Program-made: the position numbers and the translations under genes
Source of the DNA: Shinella sp032095155
GTDB taxonomy: Bacteria > Pseudomonadota > Alphaproteobacteria > Rhizobiales > Rhizobiaceae
Length of the DNA: 64,000 bases
Direction: 5' to 3'
Assembly: GCF_049199905.1 (NCBI RefSeq)
Contig: NZ_JBLZPK010000074.1
Span: 33,083-97,082 of the forward strand
Shown here: positions 53,779 through 62,669 of the stretch, one piece after another
How the letters are laid out: each line of letters starts with the position of its first letter
How positions within the stretch are numbered: the stretch's first letter is position 1
The notes under the pieces: generated by a model
Database searches by the model: none
What the model was told of the DNA's origin: nothing
The model's input: the letters and a program-made list of their open reading frames with translations, nothing else

Positions 53779-54597
53779 TCAATCCCATTCGGGAACCCAG
53801 GGGAGCTGTCCCGGCTTGATGATTCGATAGCCGGTGGCGTTCAGGGTATCGATCCGGTCCATGTCGATGGACGACAGCGTAAAATCCATGATGTCGAAAT
53901 TTGCCCGAATGTTTTCCGGCTTCGTCGACATGGTGTTCAAGGGCACGCCTTTCTGAAGAATCCAGCGGAGCACGACCTGCGCGGCAGATTTGCCGTAAGT
54001 CTGACCGATCTCGGCAAAGAGAGCGTGCTTGAACACTTCGCCCCGCGCGATCGATGCGTAGGATGAAAGCGGTATGCCTGTCTCCGATGCAGCGGCAAGG
54101 AGTTTCCTCTGGTCGACGAGTGGGTGGAATTCCACCTGATTGGTGACGAGCGGCCCATCGACCACGGTGCGAGCCACATGCATCATCCGCGCTGTATAGT
54201 TCGAGACGCCGATTGTGTCTGCGAGGCCGCGATCTCTAGCTGATTGCAACAGGCGCAAGGACGGGGCAACGTCGCCACCGACGGGCGGCCAATGCAGCAG
54301 AAGCGCATCCACGCGGTCGATCCGTAGCGCCTTCAGGCTTGCCTCGACGGATGGCAGGAATTTTTCCTCTGAGTAGTTGTCCGGATGAACCTTCGTGGTG
54401 ATGCAGAGGTCCGCACGCGCCACGCCGCAAGCGGCGAGTGCTGCCCCCGTATCGGCCTCGTTGCCATACATCTGTGCCGTGTCGAACGCCCGGTATCCGG
54501 CTTCGATTGCGGCATCGACAGCCTGTCTGAGCTCGTCTCCCTTCAGGGGATAGGTGCCGAAACCGCGCTGAAAACGCTTCTGGAAATAGATGTTCAT
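53779..54597 (-). CDS. Aldo/keto reductase (AKR)
   Basis: A 272-residue NADPH-dependent reductase of the 2,5-diketogluconate reductase type. The catalytic tetrad is visible: Asp and Tyr in FDTAQMYGNE, Lys in TTKVH, His in LLLHWPP. The C-terminal cofactor region has STKPENIRANFD. The start at 54597 has GGAGG upstream; the longer frame runs towards the operator. It is divergent from the CoA-transferase gene with the TetR-type site (54691) between them. Confidence 0.9.
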   Translation of the reverse strand: MNIYFQKRFQRGFGTYPLKGDELRQAVDAAIEAGYRAFDTAQMYGNEADTGAALAACGVARADLCITTKVHPDNYSEEKFLPSVEASLKALRIDRVDALLLHWPPVGGDVAPSLRLLQSARDRGLADTIGVSNYTARMMHVARTVVDGPLVTNQVEFHPLVDQRKLLAAASETGIPLSSYASIARGEVFKHALFAEIGQTYGKSAAQVVLRWILQKGVPLNTMSTKPENIRANFDIMDFTLSSIDMDRIDTLNATGYRIIKPGQLPWVPEWD

Positions 54598-54690
54598 GCC
54601 TCCTCCTTGGCGGGGCGAATATACCCGCGTCTTGATTGCCACCCAACGCGAAAATCTCGCTTGCCGGATTGCCTTAGTCGTGATTAATCT

Positions 54691-54706
54691 ATAACTAGTT
54701 AGTTAC
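54691..54706. promoter_or_regulatory. TetR-type operator between AKR and CoA-transferase genes
   Basis: ATAACTAGTTAGTTAC, one base from the GTAAC-N6-GTTAC form. It overlaps a possible -10 (TATAAC, 54690-54695) of the rightward operon and lies 31 bp before the CoA-transferase ATG. Confidence 0.65.
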
Positions 54707-54736
54707 TTAATGCAATTGGGAACGGAGATATCGGCG

Positions 54737-56308
54737 ATGAAGAAGGTGAAGACTGCGCAGGAGGCGGCCAAGCTCGTCAGGGATGGGGCGGTCGTCGCTG
54801 TGAATTCTTCCTCCGGCCTCTGCTGCCCGGATGCCGTGCTGAGGGCACTCGGCGAGCGCTTCGACAGCGAGGGCCATCCGCGTGGCCTTACCTCCATCCA
54901 CCCGATTGCCGCAGGCGATTTCTTCGGCACGCGTGGTGTAGATCACATCGCCAAGCCCGGCATGCTGGTGAAGATCATCGGCGGTTCCTATCCCTCCGGG
55001 CCGAGCAATGCCGAGCCGCCGCTCATCTGGCAGATGATCCTGAAAGAGGAGCTTGCCGCCTGGAACGTGCCCTCCGGCATCGTCTTCGACATGTTGCGCG
55101 AAGGCGCTGCCAAGCGCCCCGGCGTTTTGACCAAGGTCGGCATGGAAACATTCGTCGATCCCGATCAGGATGGCTGCGCGATGAATGCCAGCGCGCGCGC
55201 TGCGCCGCTCGTCAAGCGTGTTGCCTTCGAGGGCGAGGACTGGCTGCATTTTCCGGCGATCCGCCCCGATGTCGCGATCATTCGTGCAACGACGGCCGAC
55301 GAGAAGGGTAATCTCACCTTCGAGCAGGAGGGCGCGACCCTCGGCGCGATGGAAATGGCGCTTGCGGCACGCAATTCCGGCGGTCTTGTCATCGCGCAGG
55401 TCAAGCGCGTGGCGGCGAGCGGAACGTTGCGTCCGCATGATGTGCGGGTACCGGGTATTCTCGTCGACGTGATCGTCGAGGCACCAGACCAGCTGCAGAC
55501 CACGGCGACCCCCTATGATCCGGCGATCTCGGGTGAGCTATTCCGCCCGCTCGAAACGTTCCGACTGCCGGAGCTCGATGTCGGCAAGGTCATCGCTCGT
55601 CGCGTGGCGCAAGAGCTGAAAGACGGCTGGGCCGTCAATATCGGCTTCGGAATTTCGGCCAATGTACCGCGTATCCTCATCGAGGAAGGACTGCACGGCA
55701 AGGTGACCTGGGTCATCGAACAGGGGGCTGTCGGCGGCGTGCCGCTGCTCGATTTCAAGTTCGGCTGCGCCTCCAATGCCGAGGCTTTCGTCGCGTCGCC
55801 GCATCAATTCTGCTACTTCCAGGCTGGCGGCTTCGATTGCTCGCTCTTGTCCTTCCTGGAGATTGACGCCGAGGGTTCCGTCAACGTCAGTCGTCTCGCG
55901 GCGACGCCGCATCGTACCGCCGGCGCCGGCGGCTTCGTCGACATTACCTCGCGCGCGAAAAAGATCGTCTTCTCCGGCAATTTCAATGCCGGTGCCAAGA
56001 TGCATGTCGAGGACGGTCGCCTGGTGATCGACAAGGAGGGCCGCATCGCCAAGTTCGTGGAAGAGGTGGATCAGGTCAGTTTCTCCGGCAAGCGCGCCCG
56101 TGCGCAGGGGCAGGAGATCACTTATGTCACGGAGCGTTGCGTGATCGCGCTTGATACGGATGGGCTGGTCGTGACCGAACTCGCCCCGGGTCTCGACCTC
56201 CAGCGCGATGTCCTGGATCAGGCCGCGACGCCACTGAGGGTCTCCAAGATGCTCAAGGTGATGGACGATGCGCTGTTTCGCGCGGAAACCATGGGATTAG
56301 CGTTGTGA
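54737..56308 (+). CDS. Acyl-CoA:acetate/3-keto acid CoA-transferase (class I, fused subunits)
   Basis: A 523-residue CoA-transferase with both subunits fused, as in YdiF or propionate CoA-transferase. The nucleophilic Glu is most likely E328 in VIEQGAVGGVP. N-terminal half: DGAVVAVNSSSGLCCPDAVL; C-terminal half: DFKFGCASNAEAF. It would move CoA from acetyl- or succinyl-CoA to a carboxylic acid produced by the upstream oxidations, opening it to CoA-dependent breakdown. The start at 54737 has CGGAGA upstream; an in-frame ATG at 54710 lies next to the operator and is less likely. Confidence 0.92.
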   Translation: MKKVKTAQEAAKLVRDGAVVAVNSSSGLCCPDAVLRALGERFDSEGHPRGLTSIHPIAAGDFFGTRGVDHIAKPGMLVKIIGGSYPSGPSNAEPPLIWQMILKEELAAWNVPSGIVFDMLREGAAKRPGVLTKVGMETFVDPDQDGCAMNASARAAPLVKRVAFEGEDWLHFPAIRPDVAIIRATTADEKGNLTFEQEGATLGAMEMALAARNSGGLVIAQVKRVAASGTLRPHDVRVPGILVDVIVEAPDQLQTTATPYDPAISGELFRPLETFRLPELDVGKVIARRVAQELKDGWAVNIGFGISANVPRILIEEGLHGKVTWVIEQGAVGGVPLLDFKFGCASNAEAFVASPHQFCYFQAGGFDCSLLSFLEIDAEGSVNVSRLAATPHRTAGAGGFVDITSRAKKIVFSGNFNAGAKMHVEDGRLVIDKEGRIAKFVEEVDQVSFSGKRARAQGQEITYVTERCVIALDTDGLVVTELAPGLDLQRDVLDQAATPLRVSKMLKVMDDALFRAETMGLAL

Positions 56309-57078
56309 GTGATCCGCGCCTCGAGCTTTCCATCGACGGTCAGATCGCACGGATCACCCTGCGGCGTCCGGAAAAGCTGAATGCGATCGATGAGGATATG
56401 ATCGATGCCGTGCTGCAGTCGTGCCGTATCATCGAGCGCTCGGAGGCCAGGGTCGCGATCGTTACGGGCGAGGGCGGCAAGTCCTTCTGTGCGGGTGGGG
56501 ATATCGAGGCCTGGAGCAGCCTCGACGCCGAAACATTTTCACGCCGCTGGCTGCGTGACGGGCATGGTGCCTTTGACGCACTGGCGCGTCTCACCGTGCC
56601 GTTGATCGCGGTGCTGAACGGTCACGCGCTCGGGGGTGGACTGGAGCTTGCTGCCTGCGCCGATCTGCGTATCGCCGAGGAGCATGTGAAGATCGGTCAG
56701 CCGGAACCCGGCCTCGGCATCATTCCCGGCTGGTCCGGCACGCAGCGCGCATCGCGCCGCTTTGGCTCGCAGCTTGTTCGCCGCATGGCGCTTTTCGGCG
56801 AGGTTTATACGGCGCAGGAAGCGCTTGCGCTCGGCCTCGTCGATCAGGTCGTTGCAACCGGCGAGGGGGCTGCGACGGCAGAAGCCGCTGCGGCGCGGGT
56901 GCTGAAACGCTCGCCGCGTGCCACCGAGTTGACGAAGATGCTGATCAACGCTGCTGAGGGCGAAGAAAGCGAGCGGGTCCTGGAGGTTCTGGCCGGCGCC
57001 GTGGCGGCAGACTCCAAAGATCTGACGGAAGGGCTTTCTGCCTACAAGCAGAAGCGGCCAGCGCGCTTCGGCAATTAG
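56305..57078 (+). CDS. Enoyl-CoA hydratase/isomerase family protein
   Basis: A 257-residue crotonase-fold enzyme. FCAGGDIEAW is the oxyanion-hole loop, NGHALGGGLELAACADLRIA the core signature, and both catalytic Glu positions appear kept (GGGLELA and GQPEPGLGIIPG). It would hydrate a double bond in an unsaturated acyl-CoA or act as a related lyase. GTG start overlapping the CoA-transferase stop (GTGA), so tightly coupled to it. Confidence 0.92.
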   Translation: MSDPRLELSIDGQIARITLRRPEKLNAIDEDMIDAVLQSCRIIERSEARVAIVTGEGGKSFCAGGDIEAWSSLDAETFSRRWLRDGHGAFDALARLTVPLIAVLNGHALGGGLELAACADLRIAEEHVKIGQPEPGLGIIPGWSGTQRASRRFGSQLVRRMALFGEVYTAQEALALGLVDQVVATGEGAATAEAAAARVLKRSPRATELTKMLINAAEGEESERVLEVLAGAVAADSKDLTEGLSAYKQKRPARFGN

Positions 57079-57116
57079 CGCCCAGCCATCCGACATCCTG
57101 TATCCATGGCGGTCTC

Positions 57117-58376
57117 ATGAAGCCCGAAGACAAGAACTTCCTCTCGGAACTCTTCCGTTCCGCGGTCGAGGCCGCCGATCCAGAAAAGGCGCTGAGTGCA
57201 TATCTGCCTGCCCGGCCCAAGGGGTGGACTGTTGTCATCGGCGCCGGGAAAGGTGCCGCGCAGCTTGCTGCGGCTTTCGAACGCCTTTGGGATGGCCCGC
57301 TGGAAGGTGTCGTGGTCACGCGCTACAGTTATGCTGCGCCCTGTCGGCGCATTCGTGTGCTCGAGGCGGCACATCCCGTACCCGATGCGGCGGGCCTTGC
57401 TGCCACGCAGGCACTTTTCGATGCCGTTAAAGGGCTTTCCACGGATGATCTCGTCGTTGCCCTGATCTGTGGCGGCGGGTCCGCACTTCTTCCTGCGCCG
57501 CCCGGTGACCTGACCCTGGAGGATGAGGCAGCGCTGAACAGCGCGCTTCTTGAGAGCGGGGCGCCGATTTTCGTTATGAACGCCATCCGCAAGCAGGTCT
57601 CCGCTATCAAGGGCGGACGGCTTGCTGCCGCCTGCCATCCGGCGAAGGTCGTGACGCTCGTCGTCTCCGATGTGCCGGGCGATGATCCCGCGCAAGTGGC
57701 GAGTGGGCCGACGGTGCCGGATGCGGGTGACCGCGAGGAGGCACGGGCACTGGTAAAGACGTGGGGCATTACGCTGCCGCCGGCGATCGAGGCCTGGCTT
57801 GGCGGAAATGAGGGAGAACCGCCATCACCGGCCGATCCGGTTTTTGCCACGCACGAGGTACAGGTCATCGCTTCCGCCCGTCTCTCACTGGAAGCCGCTG
57901 CGCAACGGGCGGCGGCGCTTGGCGTACCTGCCGTCATCCTGTCGGATAGTATCGAGGGGGAGGCGCGTGACGTTGCGCGCGTGCACGCGGCCATCGCCCG
58001 TGAAGTCGCCAGCCGCAGCCGCCCGTTCTCGCGTCCGGTCGTCATTCTCTCGGGCGGGGAGACAACGGTGACGATCAAGGGACGTGGCAAGGGCGGGCGC
58101 AATACGGAGTTTCTGCTGTCGCTCGCGCTTGCTGGCGAGGGCGTTTCCTTTGTGGCGCTCGCTGCCGATACGGATGGGATCGATGGTTCGGAGGACAATG
58201 CGGGTGCGTTTGCTGATGGCACCAGCATGAAGCGCTTGCGCGGTTTAGGTGTGGATCCCGCAGCCCTACTCGCCGGTAATGACGCCTGGACGGCGTTTGA
58301 CCTGCTGGACGACCTGTTCGTGCCGGGTCCGACAGGCACCAACGTCAACGATTTCAGGGCAATCCTCATACGTTAG
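57117..58376 (+). CDS. Glycerate 2-kinase-like protein (MOFRL family)
   Basis: A 419-residue protein with the N-terminal DUF4147 domain (VVIGAGKGAAQLAAAFERLW, CGGGSALLPAP, IRKQVSAIKGGRLA) and the C-terminal MOFRL domain (LSGGETTVTIKGRGKGGRNT, then ADTDGIDG). Known members phosphorylate D-glycerate at C2. In this setting it may phosphorylate glycerate or a related hydroxy acid released by the pathway. It lies 38 bp after the hydratase gene and is followed by a GC hairpin. Confidence 0.9.
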   Translation: MKPEDKNFLSELFRSAVEAADPEKALSAYLPARPKGWTVVIGAGKGAAQLAAAFERLWDGPLEGVVVTRYSYAAPCRRIRVLEAAHPVPDAAGLAATQALFDAVKGLSTDDLVVALICGGGSALLPAPPGDLTLEDEAALNSALLESGAPIFVMNAIRKQVSAIKGGRLAAACHPAKVVTLVVSDVPGDDPAQVASGPTVPDAGDREEARALVKTWGITLPPAIEAWLGGNEGEPPSPADPVFATHEVQVIASARLSLEAAAQRAAALGVPAVILSDSIEGEARDVARVHAAIAREVASRSRPFSRPVVILSGGETTVTIKGRGKGGRNTEFLLSLALAGEGVSFVALAADTDGIDGSEDNAGAFADGTSMKRLRGLGVDPAALLAGNDAWTAFDLLDDLFVPGPTGTNVNDFRAILIR

Positions 58377-58380
58377 GGTT

Positions 58381-58406
58381 GCCCGCGCCGCCCTTGCCGC
58401 GCGGGC
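58381..58406. terminator. GC hairpin between convergent kinase and AKR genes
   Basis: GCCCGCGC (58381-58388) and GCGCGGGC (58399-58406), perfect 8-bp arms with a 10-nt loop, between the stops of two convergent genes. No U-run follows, so termination strength is uncertain. Confidence 0.5.
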
Positions 58407-58416
58407 TGATTCCACA

Positions 58417-59433
58417 TCACGCCGGAACCGGGGCATCCTCGCGCAGCAGGCCTTTCTTCTTCAGGTCGGCCCAGAAGTCGCCCGGGATGGGATGGGAGAA
58501 CCAGGCAAGATTCTGATCCAGCTGCTGGATGGTGCGTGTACCCGCCATGAAGGAAGGGACGGCAGGATGGGCCACGACGAATTGCAGGGCAGCTGCGGCC
58601 AGTGGTACGCCATGCTCCGCGCAAACGGCTTCGATCTTCGCGACTTTTTCCATGATATCGCGGGGTGCCGGCGCGTAGTTGTATTTCGCACCCTCTCTGG
58701 CGCCGGTCGCGAGAATGCCGGAGTTGAAGCCGCCGCCCACGACGACTGCCGCGCCGCGTTGCTCGCAAAGCGGCAGGAAGGCATCCAGCGCTTCCTGTTC
58801 GAGCAGCGTATAGCGCCCGGCCAGCAGGAAGCAGTCGAAGTCGTGGCGTAGAAGCGCTTCGTGGCAAACTTCCCATTCATTGACGCCGACGCCGATCGCC
58901 TTCACGACCTTCTCCGAGCGCAGTCGTTCCAGCGCTCGCCAGGCGCCATCCATCGCCTGCTCGAATACCTCTGGCTGCTCGCTCCCGCGCGTGAAAACGT
59001 CGATGTCGTGTATGAAGCACATATCCATCCGCTCCAGCCCGAGCCGTTGTAGGCTGTCTTCGAAGGCGCGCATGGTGCCATCGTAGCTGTAGTCGAAATG
59101 CATGGTGAAGGGCGCGGCATTCGTCCAGGGCGCGAAGTCGATCGTGTCGCGTCGCGCCGGGCGCAGCAGTCGCCCGACCTTGGAGGCGAGCACGAAGTCG
59201 TCCCGGTTTTTCCAGCGCAGGGCATGGCTGGTCCGCAGTTCGGCAAGGCCATGGCCATACATCGGCGCCGTGTCGAAGAATCGCACACCAGCCTCCCAGG
59301 CATGAGCAAACATTTCCTGCGATGTCGCCTCGTCGATCTCGCGGAAAATGTTTCCCAGCGGCGCGGTTCCGAAGCCAAAGGCTGTGACTTCGAGATCCGT
59401 CCTGCCAAATTTCCGCTTTTCTCCCGGGTGCAT
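58417..59433 (-). CDS. Aldo/keto reductase, D-threo-aldose 1-dehydrogenase type
   Basis: A 338-residue AKR. Tetrad residues: Asp and Tyr in FFDTAPMYGHG, Lys in LASKVGRLL, His in CFIHDID. The pattern GRTDLEVTAFGFGTAPLGN and the length match the L-fucose/D-threo-aldose 1-dehydrogenase and pyridoxal dehydrogenase branch, which oxidise the anomeric carbon of sugars to lactones. That would fit a sugar-like substrate. Start at 59433; divergent from the acyl-CoA dehydrogenase gene with two TetR-type sites between. Confidence 0.9.
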   Translation of the reverse strand: MHPGEKRKFGRTDLEVTAFGFGTAPLGNIFREIDEATSQEMFAHAWEAGVRFFDTAPMYGHGLAELRTSHALRWKNRDDFVLASKVGRLLRPARRDTIDFAPWTNAAPFTMHFDYSYDGTMRAFEDSLQRLGLERMDMCFIHDIDVFTRGSEQPEVFEQAMDGAWRALERLRSEKVVKAIGVGVNEWEVCHEALLRHDFDCFLLAGRYTLLEQEALDAFLPLCEQRGAAVVVGGGFNSGILATGAREGAKYNYAPAPRDIMEKVAKIEAVCAEHGVPLAAAALQFVVAHPAVPSFMAGTRTIQQLDQNLAWFSHPIPGDFWADLKKKGLLREDAPVPA

Positions 59434-59447
59434 GTTTTCCTCCCTAA

Positions 59448-59463
59448 GTAACTGAATAGTGAA
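59448..59463. promoter_or_regulatory. Degenerate TetR-type site before the AKR gene
   Basis: GTAACTGAATAGTGAA: left half matches GTAAC-N6-GTTAC, right half is diverged. It lies 15 bp before the leftward ATG. Confidence 0.4.
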
Positions 59464-59527
59464 TAATATGCACGCAGCCAAACGGCTGCGCAAGCAGCTA
59501 CATTTCGCCTTCGCGATTTTTTCCGTC

Positions 59528-59570
59528 TTGACGTCTGTCTAGGGCAGAATGTATGTAACCAGATAGTTAC
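59528..59570 (+). promoter_or_regulatory. Promoter with TetR-type operator before the acyl-CoA dehydrogenase gene
   Basis: TTGACG (59528-59533) and TATGTA (59552-59557) are spaced 18 bp. GTAACCAGATAGTTAC (59555-59570), a full GTAAC-N6-GTTAC site, overlaps the -10 and ends 19 bp before the ATG. Confidence 0.65.
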
Positions 59571-59589
59571 TAGTTGCGAGACGAGGCAG

Positions 59590-60732
59590 ATGTATCTCAC
59601 CGAAACGCAGGAGCAGGTGCGCGAAATGGCGCGTGCCTTTGCTGACGAAACAATCCGACCCTTGGCTGAGGAACTCGACAGGGAGGAGCGCTTCCCCGCT
59701 GATCTCTACGACGAGATGGCCAAGCTTGGCCTCTTCGGCATCGGTGTGCCGGAGGCTCTGGGTGGGCCGGGTTTCGACACGCTCACCTATGCGCTTGTCA
59801 TGGAGGAACTCAGCCGGGGATATGCTTCAGTTGCGGATCAGTGCGGCCTAGTCGAGCTTATTTCGAGCCTGCTGGTCCGCCACGGCACGGAAAGCCAGCG
59901 GGCGCTACTGCCCGAAATCCTCGGCATGCGCTCGAAGGTTGCCTATTGCATCACCGAGCCGGAGGCGGGCACCGACGTTTCGGGCATCCGCACCGCGGCC
60001 GAGCGTGACGGAAACGGCTGGCGGCTGAACGGCGGCAAGATCTGGATCCACAACGCCCCGGTAGCCGACTACGGCTTTGTGCTGGCCCGCACCGACAAGG
60101 AAGCCGGCAACCGCGGCATGTCGATCTTCATTGTCGATCTGCATTCGGCCGGTGTCGAGAAAGGGCCCAAGGAACACAAGATGGGACAGCGCGCCAGCCA
60201 AGTCGGTGCGCTGAACTTCACGGACGTGCGCCTGCCGGCCGATACCCTGCTCGGCACGGAAGGCCGTGGCTTCCATATGATGATGTCAGTGCTGGACAAG
60301 GGGCGCGTCGGCATAGCCTCGCTCGCCGTCGGCATCGCGCAGGCCGGCCTCGAGGCGGCCCTTGATTATGCCGGCACGCGCAAGCAGTTCGGTAAGGCGA
60401 TTTCCGATTTCCAGGGTGTGCAATGGCTGCTTGCCGACATGGCGAAGGATATCGAGGCTGCGCGTCTGCTCGTCCATTCCGCCGCGTCGAAGATCGACAG
60501 CGGGGCGGATGCGACAAAAGCCTGCTCCATTGCAAAATGTTTTGCCGCCGACGTGGCCGTACAGCGCACCGCCGATGCCGTTCAGGTTTTTGGTGGCTCC
60601 GGCTACATCCGCGGTTTCGAGGTGGAGCGCCTTTATCGCGATGCGAAGATCACCCAGATCTATGAAGGCACCAACCAGATCCAGCGCATGATCATCGCAC
60701 GCGAACTCCTGAAAAAGGGTGCACGGGCATGA
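59590..60732 (+). CDS. Acyl-CoA dehydrogenase
   Basis: A 380-residue FAD enzyme that introduces a 2,3 double bond in an acyl-CoA and passes electrons to ETF. Signatures are YCITEPEAGTDVSGI (FAD/substrate loop), RKQFGKAISDFQGVQW and the C-terminal VFGGSGYIRGFEVERLYRDA. The likely catalytic base is E359 in IYEGTNQI, the position used by short-chain and butyryl-CoA dehydrogenases. An etfB gene follows 2.8 kb later in the same operon. It heads the last rightward operon. Confidence 0.94.
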   Translation: MYLTETQEQVREMARAFADETIRPLAEELDREERFPADLYDEMAKLGLFGIGVPEALGGPGFDTLTYALVMEELSRGYASVADQCGLVELISSLLVRHGTESQRALLPEILGMRSKVAYCITEPEAGTDVSGIRTAAERDGNGWRLNGGKIWIHNAPVADYGFVLARTDKEAGNRGMSIFIVDLHSAGVEKGPKEHKMGQRASQVGALNFTDVRLPADTLLGTEGRGFHMMMSVLDKGRVGIASLAVGIAQAGLEAALDYAGTRKQFGKAISDFQGVQWLLADMAKDIEAARLLVHSAASKIDSGADATKACSIAKCFAADVAVQRTADAVQVFGGSGYIRGFEVERLYRDAKITQIYEGTNQIQRMIIARELLKKGARA

Positions 60733-61508
60733 GTGCCGCGTCTGCCAGGGCGGTTGCGCTCGTCACAGGCTCTTCGCGCGGTATCGGGCTCGCCGTCGCC
60801 GAGGCCTTGGCAAAGGAAGGTTTTGCAATCGCCGTCAACGGACCGGCGGATGATGCCGAACTGGCGGCTGCGGTTGCCCGCATTGCCGCCCTGGGTGTTC
60901 CGGTGGCGGCCGCCCCGTTCGATGTGGGCGCTATCGGTGCCCACGAAGCAGCACTGGATGCCGTCGAGGAGAAGCTCGGACCGCTGACGACTCTGGTCAA
61001 CAATGCCGGTGTCGGTGTGCTCAAGCGCGGCGACATGCTGGAAGTCTCGGAAGAAAGCTGGGACCGGTGCATTTCCATCAACGCGAAGGCCCTGTTCTTT
61101 TTGAGCCAGGCCTTCGCGCGCCGCTTGCTGGCCCGAGCGCGCGCGCCACTCTTCCATTCGATCGTCAATGTCACATCGTCCAATGCCGTTGCTGTGGCGG
61201 AGCAGCGCTCGGAATATTGCGCCTCGAAGGCTGCGGCCTCGATGGTGTCAAAGGCGCTCGCCGTACGGCTCGGGCGGGAAAACATTGCCGTCTATGATGT
61301 CCAGCCGGGCCTGATTGCCACCGAGATGACCGCACCCGTCATCGAGGCCTATCGCGATCGAGCGGCTCAGGGTCTGACGCTTTTCCCGCGTGTCGGCGAG
61401 CCGGCTGAGGTCGGCACATTGATCGCGTCTCTCGCGAACGGCCGGCTCCCCTACACAACCGGACTGTCGATCCCGGCTGATGCCGGCATGCTTGTCCCGC
61501 GCTTCTGA
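60729..61508 (+). CDS. SDR-family oxidoreductase (3-oxoacyl reductase/hydroxyacyl dehydrogenase type)
   Basis: A 259-residue classical SDR with VTGSSRGIGLAVAEAL, NNAGVG, and active site YCASKAA. Overlaps the acyl-CoA dehydrogenase stop (ATGA). In this position it may oxidise the 3-hydroxyacyl-CoA made by dehydrogenation and hydration, or reduce a keto-sugar. The C-terminus LSIPADAGMLVPRF is unusual against the common GG-rich end of SDRs. Confidence 0.9.
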   Translation: MSAASARAVALVTGSSRGIGLAVAEALAKEGFAIAVNGPADDAELAAAVARIAALGVPVAAAPFDVGAIGAHEAALDAVEEKLGPLTTLVNNAGVGVLKRGDMLEVSEESWDRCISINAKALFFLSQAFARRLLARARAPLFHSIVNVTSSNAVAVAEQRSEYCASKAAASMVSKALAVRLGRENIAVYDVQPGLIATEMTAPVIEAYRDRAAQGLTLFPRVGEPAEVGTLIASLANGRLPYTTGLSIPADAGMLVPRF

Positions 61509-61518
61509 GGTTCTTTCG

Positions 61519-62667
61519 ATGAATATCGTCCTTCCCGATACCGCCGGTCGCCGTAGCGAATATGCTCTGACCGGAACGCCGATTGCGGCCGCAACGCTTA
61601 GCGAAAATCCCGCGCGCGTGGTCTATTCCGCCGCCCATGTCGTCGCTGATCCCTTTACCGCGAACGACCCCTCCGGGCGTGCCACGGTGGATTGGGCGAA
61701 GACGATGGAATTCCGCCGTTACCTCGCCGGTCTTGGGCTCGGCATTGCAGAGGCGATGGATACGGCGCAGCGCGGCATGGGGCTCGATTGGCCCGGTGCG
61801 CTGGAACTGATCCGCCGCACGCGCGAGGAGCTTCCGGATGCCCTCGTCGCCAATGGCTGCGGCACGGATCACCTGGACCTCGCATCGGTGAAAAGTCTGG
61901 ACGATGTGCGCCGGGCCTATCTGGAGCAGGCTGACGCTATCCAGAAGCTCGGCGGTCGCCTCATCCTCATGGCGTCTCGCGCTCTCGTGCGCGTCGCGAA
62001 AGGGCCGGAGGACTATCTCAAGGTTTATTCCGATGTGCTCGCTGCCTGCGACGAGCCGGTGATCCTACATTGGCTCGGCGACATGTTCGACCCGCAGCTT
62101 GCCGGCTATTGGGGCTACGAGGCATTCGAGCCCGCCATGCAGACGGCGCTTGCCGTCATCGAAGCGAACGCGGCCAAGGTGGACGGCATTAAGATTTCCC
62201 TTCTCGACAAGGAGAAGGAGATCGTCATGCGCCGCCGCCTTCCGGCCGGGGTGAAAATGTATACGGGCGACGACTTCAATTATCCGGAATTGATCGAAGG
62301 CGATGATGCGGGGTTTTCGCACGCTTTGCTTGGCATCTTTGATCCGCTTGCGCCGGCTGCGGCTTACGCGGTGGAGCAGTTGGGCAAGGGCGATAGGGCG
62401 GCCTTCCGCGCGACGCTCGATCCGACCGTGCCGCTCGCGCGCCTTATCTTCCGAGCCCCCACGCAATACTACAAGACGGGCGTCGTCTTCCTTGCCTGGC
62501 TGAACGGCTTCCAGGATCATTTCGTGATGCTGAACGGCGCCCAGGCCATGCGACCGCTGCCCTATTTTGTCGAAGTCTTCCGCCTTGCCGACCAGTGCGG
62601 CCTGCTGCGGGATCCCGAGCTTGCGGTCGAGCGCATGAAGAAGCTGCTCGCCCTCTATGGCGTCTGA
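61519..62667 (+). CDS. DUF993 protein, dihydrodipicolinate-synthase-like aldolase fold
   Basis: A 382-residue protein of the DUF993 family, related to class I aldolases of the DapA/N-acetylneuraminate lyase group. The candidate Schiff-base lysine is K225 in DGIKISLLDKE. Further blocks are VVYSAAHVVADPF at the start, VILHWLGDMFDP and VKMYTGDDFNYPELI. No biochemical role for DUF993 is known to me; a retro-aldol cleavage or dehydration of a hydroxy-keto acid is a reasonable guess. The start at 61519 is 10 bp after the SDR stop; a more distal in-frame start overlaps the SDR gene. Confidence 0.82.
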   Translation: MNIVLPDTAGRRSEYALTGTPIAAATLSENPARVVYSAAHVVADPFTANDPSGRATVDWAKTMEFRRYLAGLGLGIAEAMDTAQRGMGLDWPGALELIRRTREELPDALVANGCGTDHLDLASVKSLDDVRRAYLEQADAIQKLGGRLILMASRALVRVAKGPEDYLKVYSDVLAACDEPVILHWLGDMFDPQLAGYWGYEAFEPAMQTALAVIEANAAKVDGIKISLLDKEKEIVMRRRLPAGVKMYTGDDFNYPELIEGDDAGFSHALLGIFDPLAPAAAYAVEQLGKGDRAAFRATLDPTVPLARLIFRAPTQYYKTGVVFLAWLNGFQDHFVMLNGAQAMRPLPYFVEVFRLADQCGLLRDPELAVERMKKLLALYGV

Positions 62668-62669
62668 CG

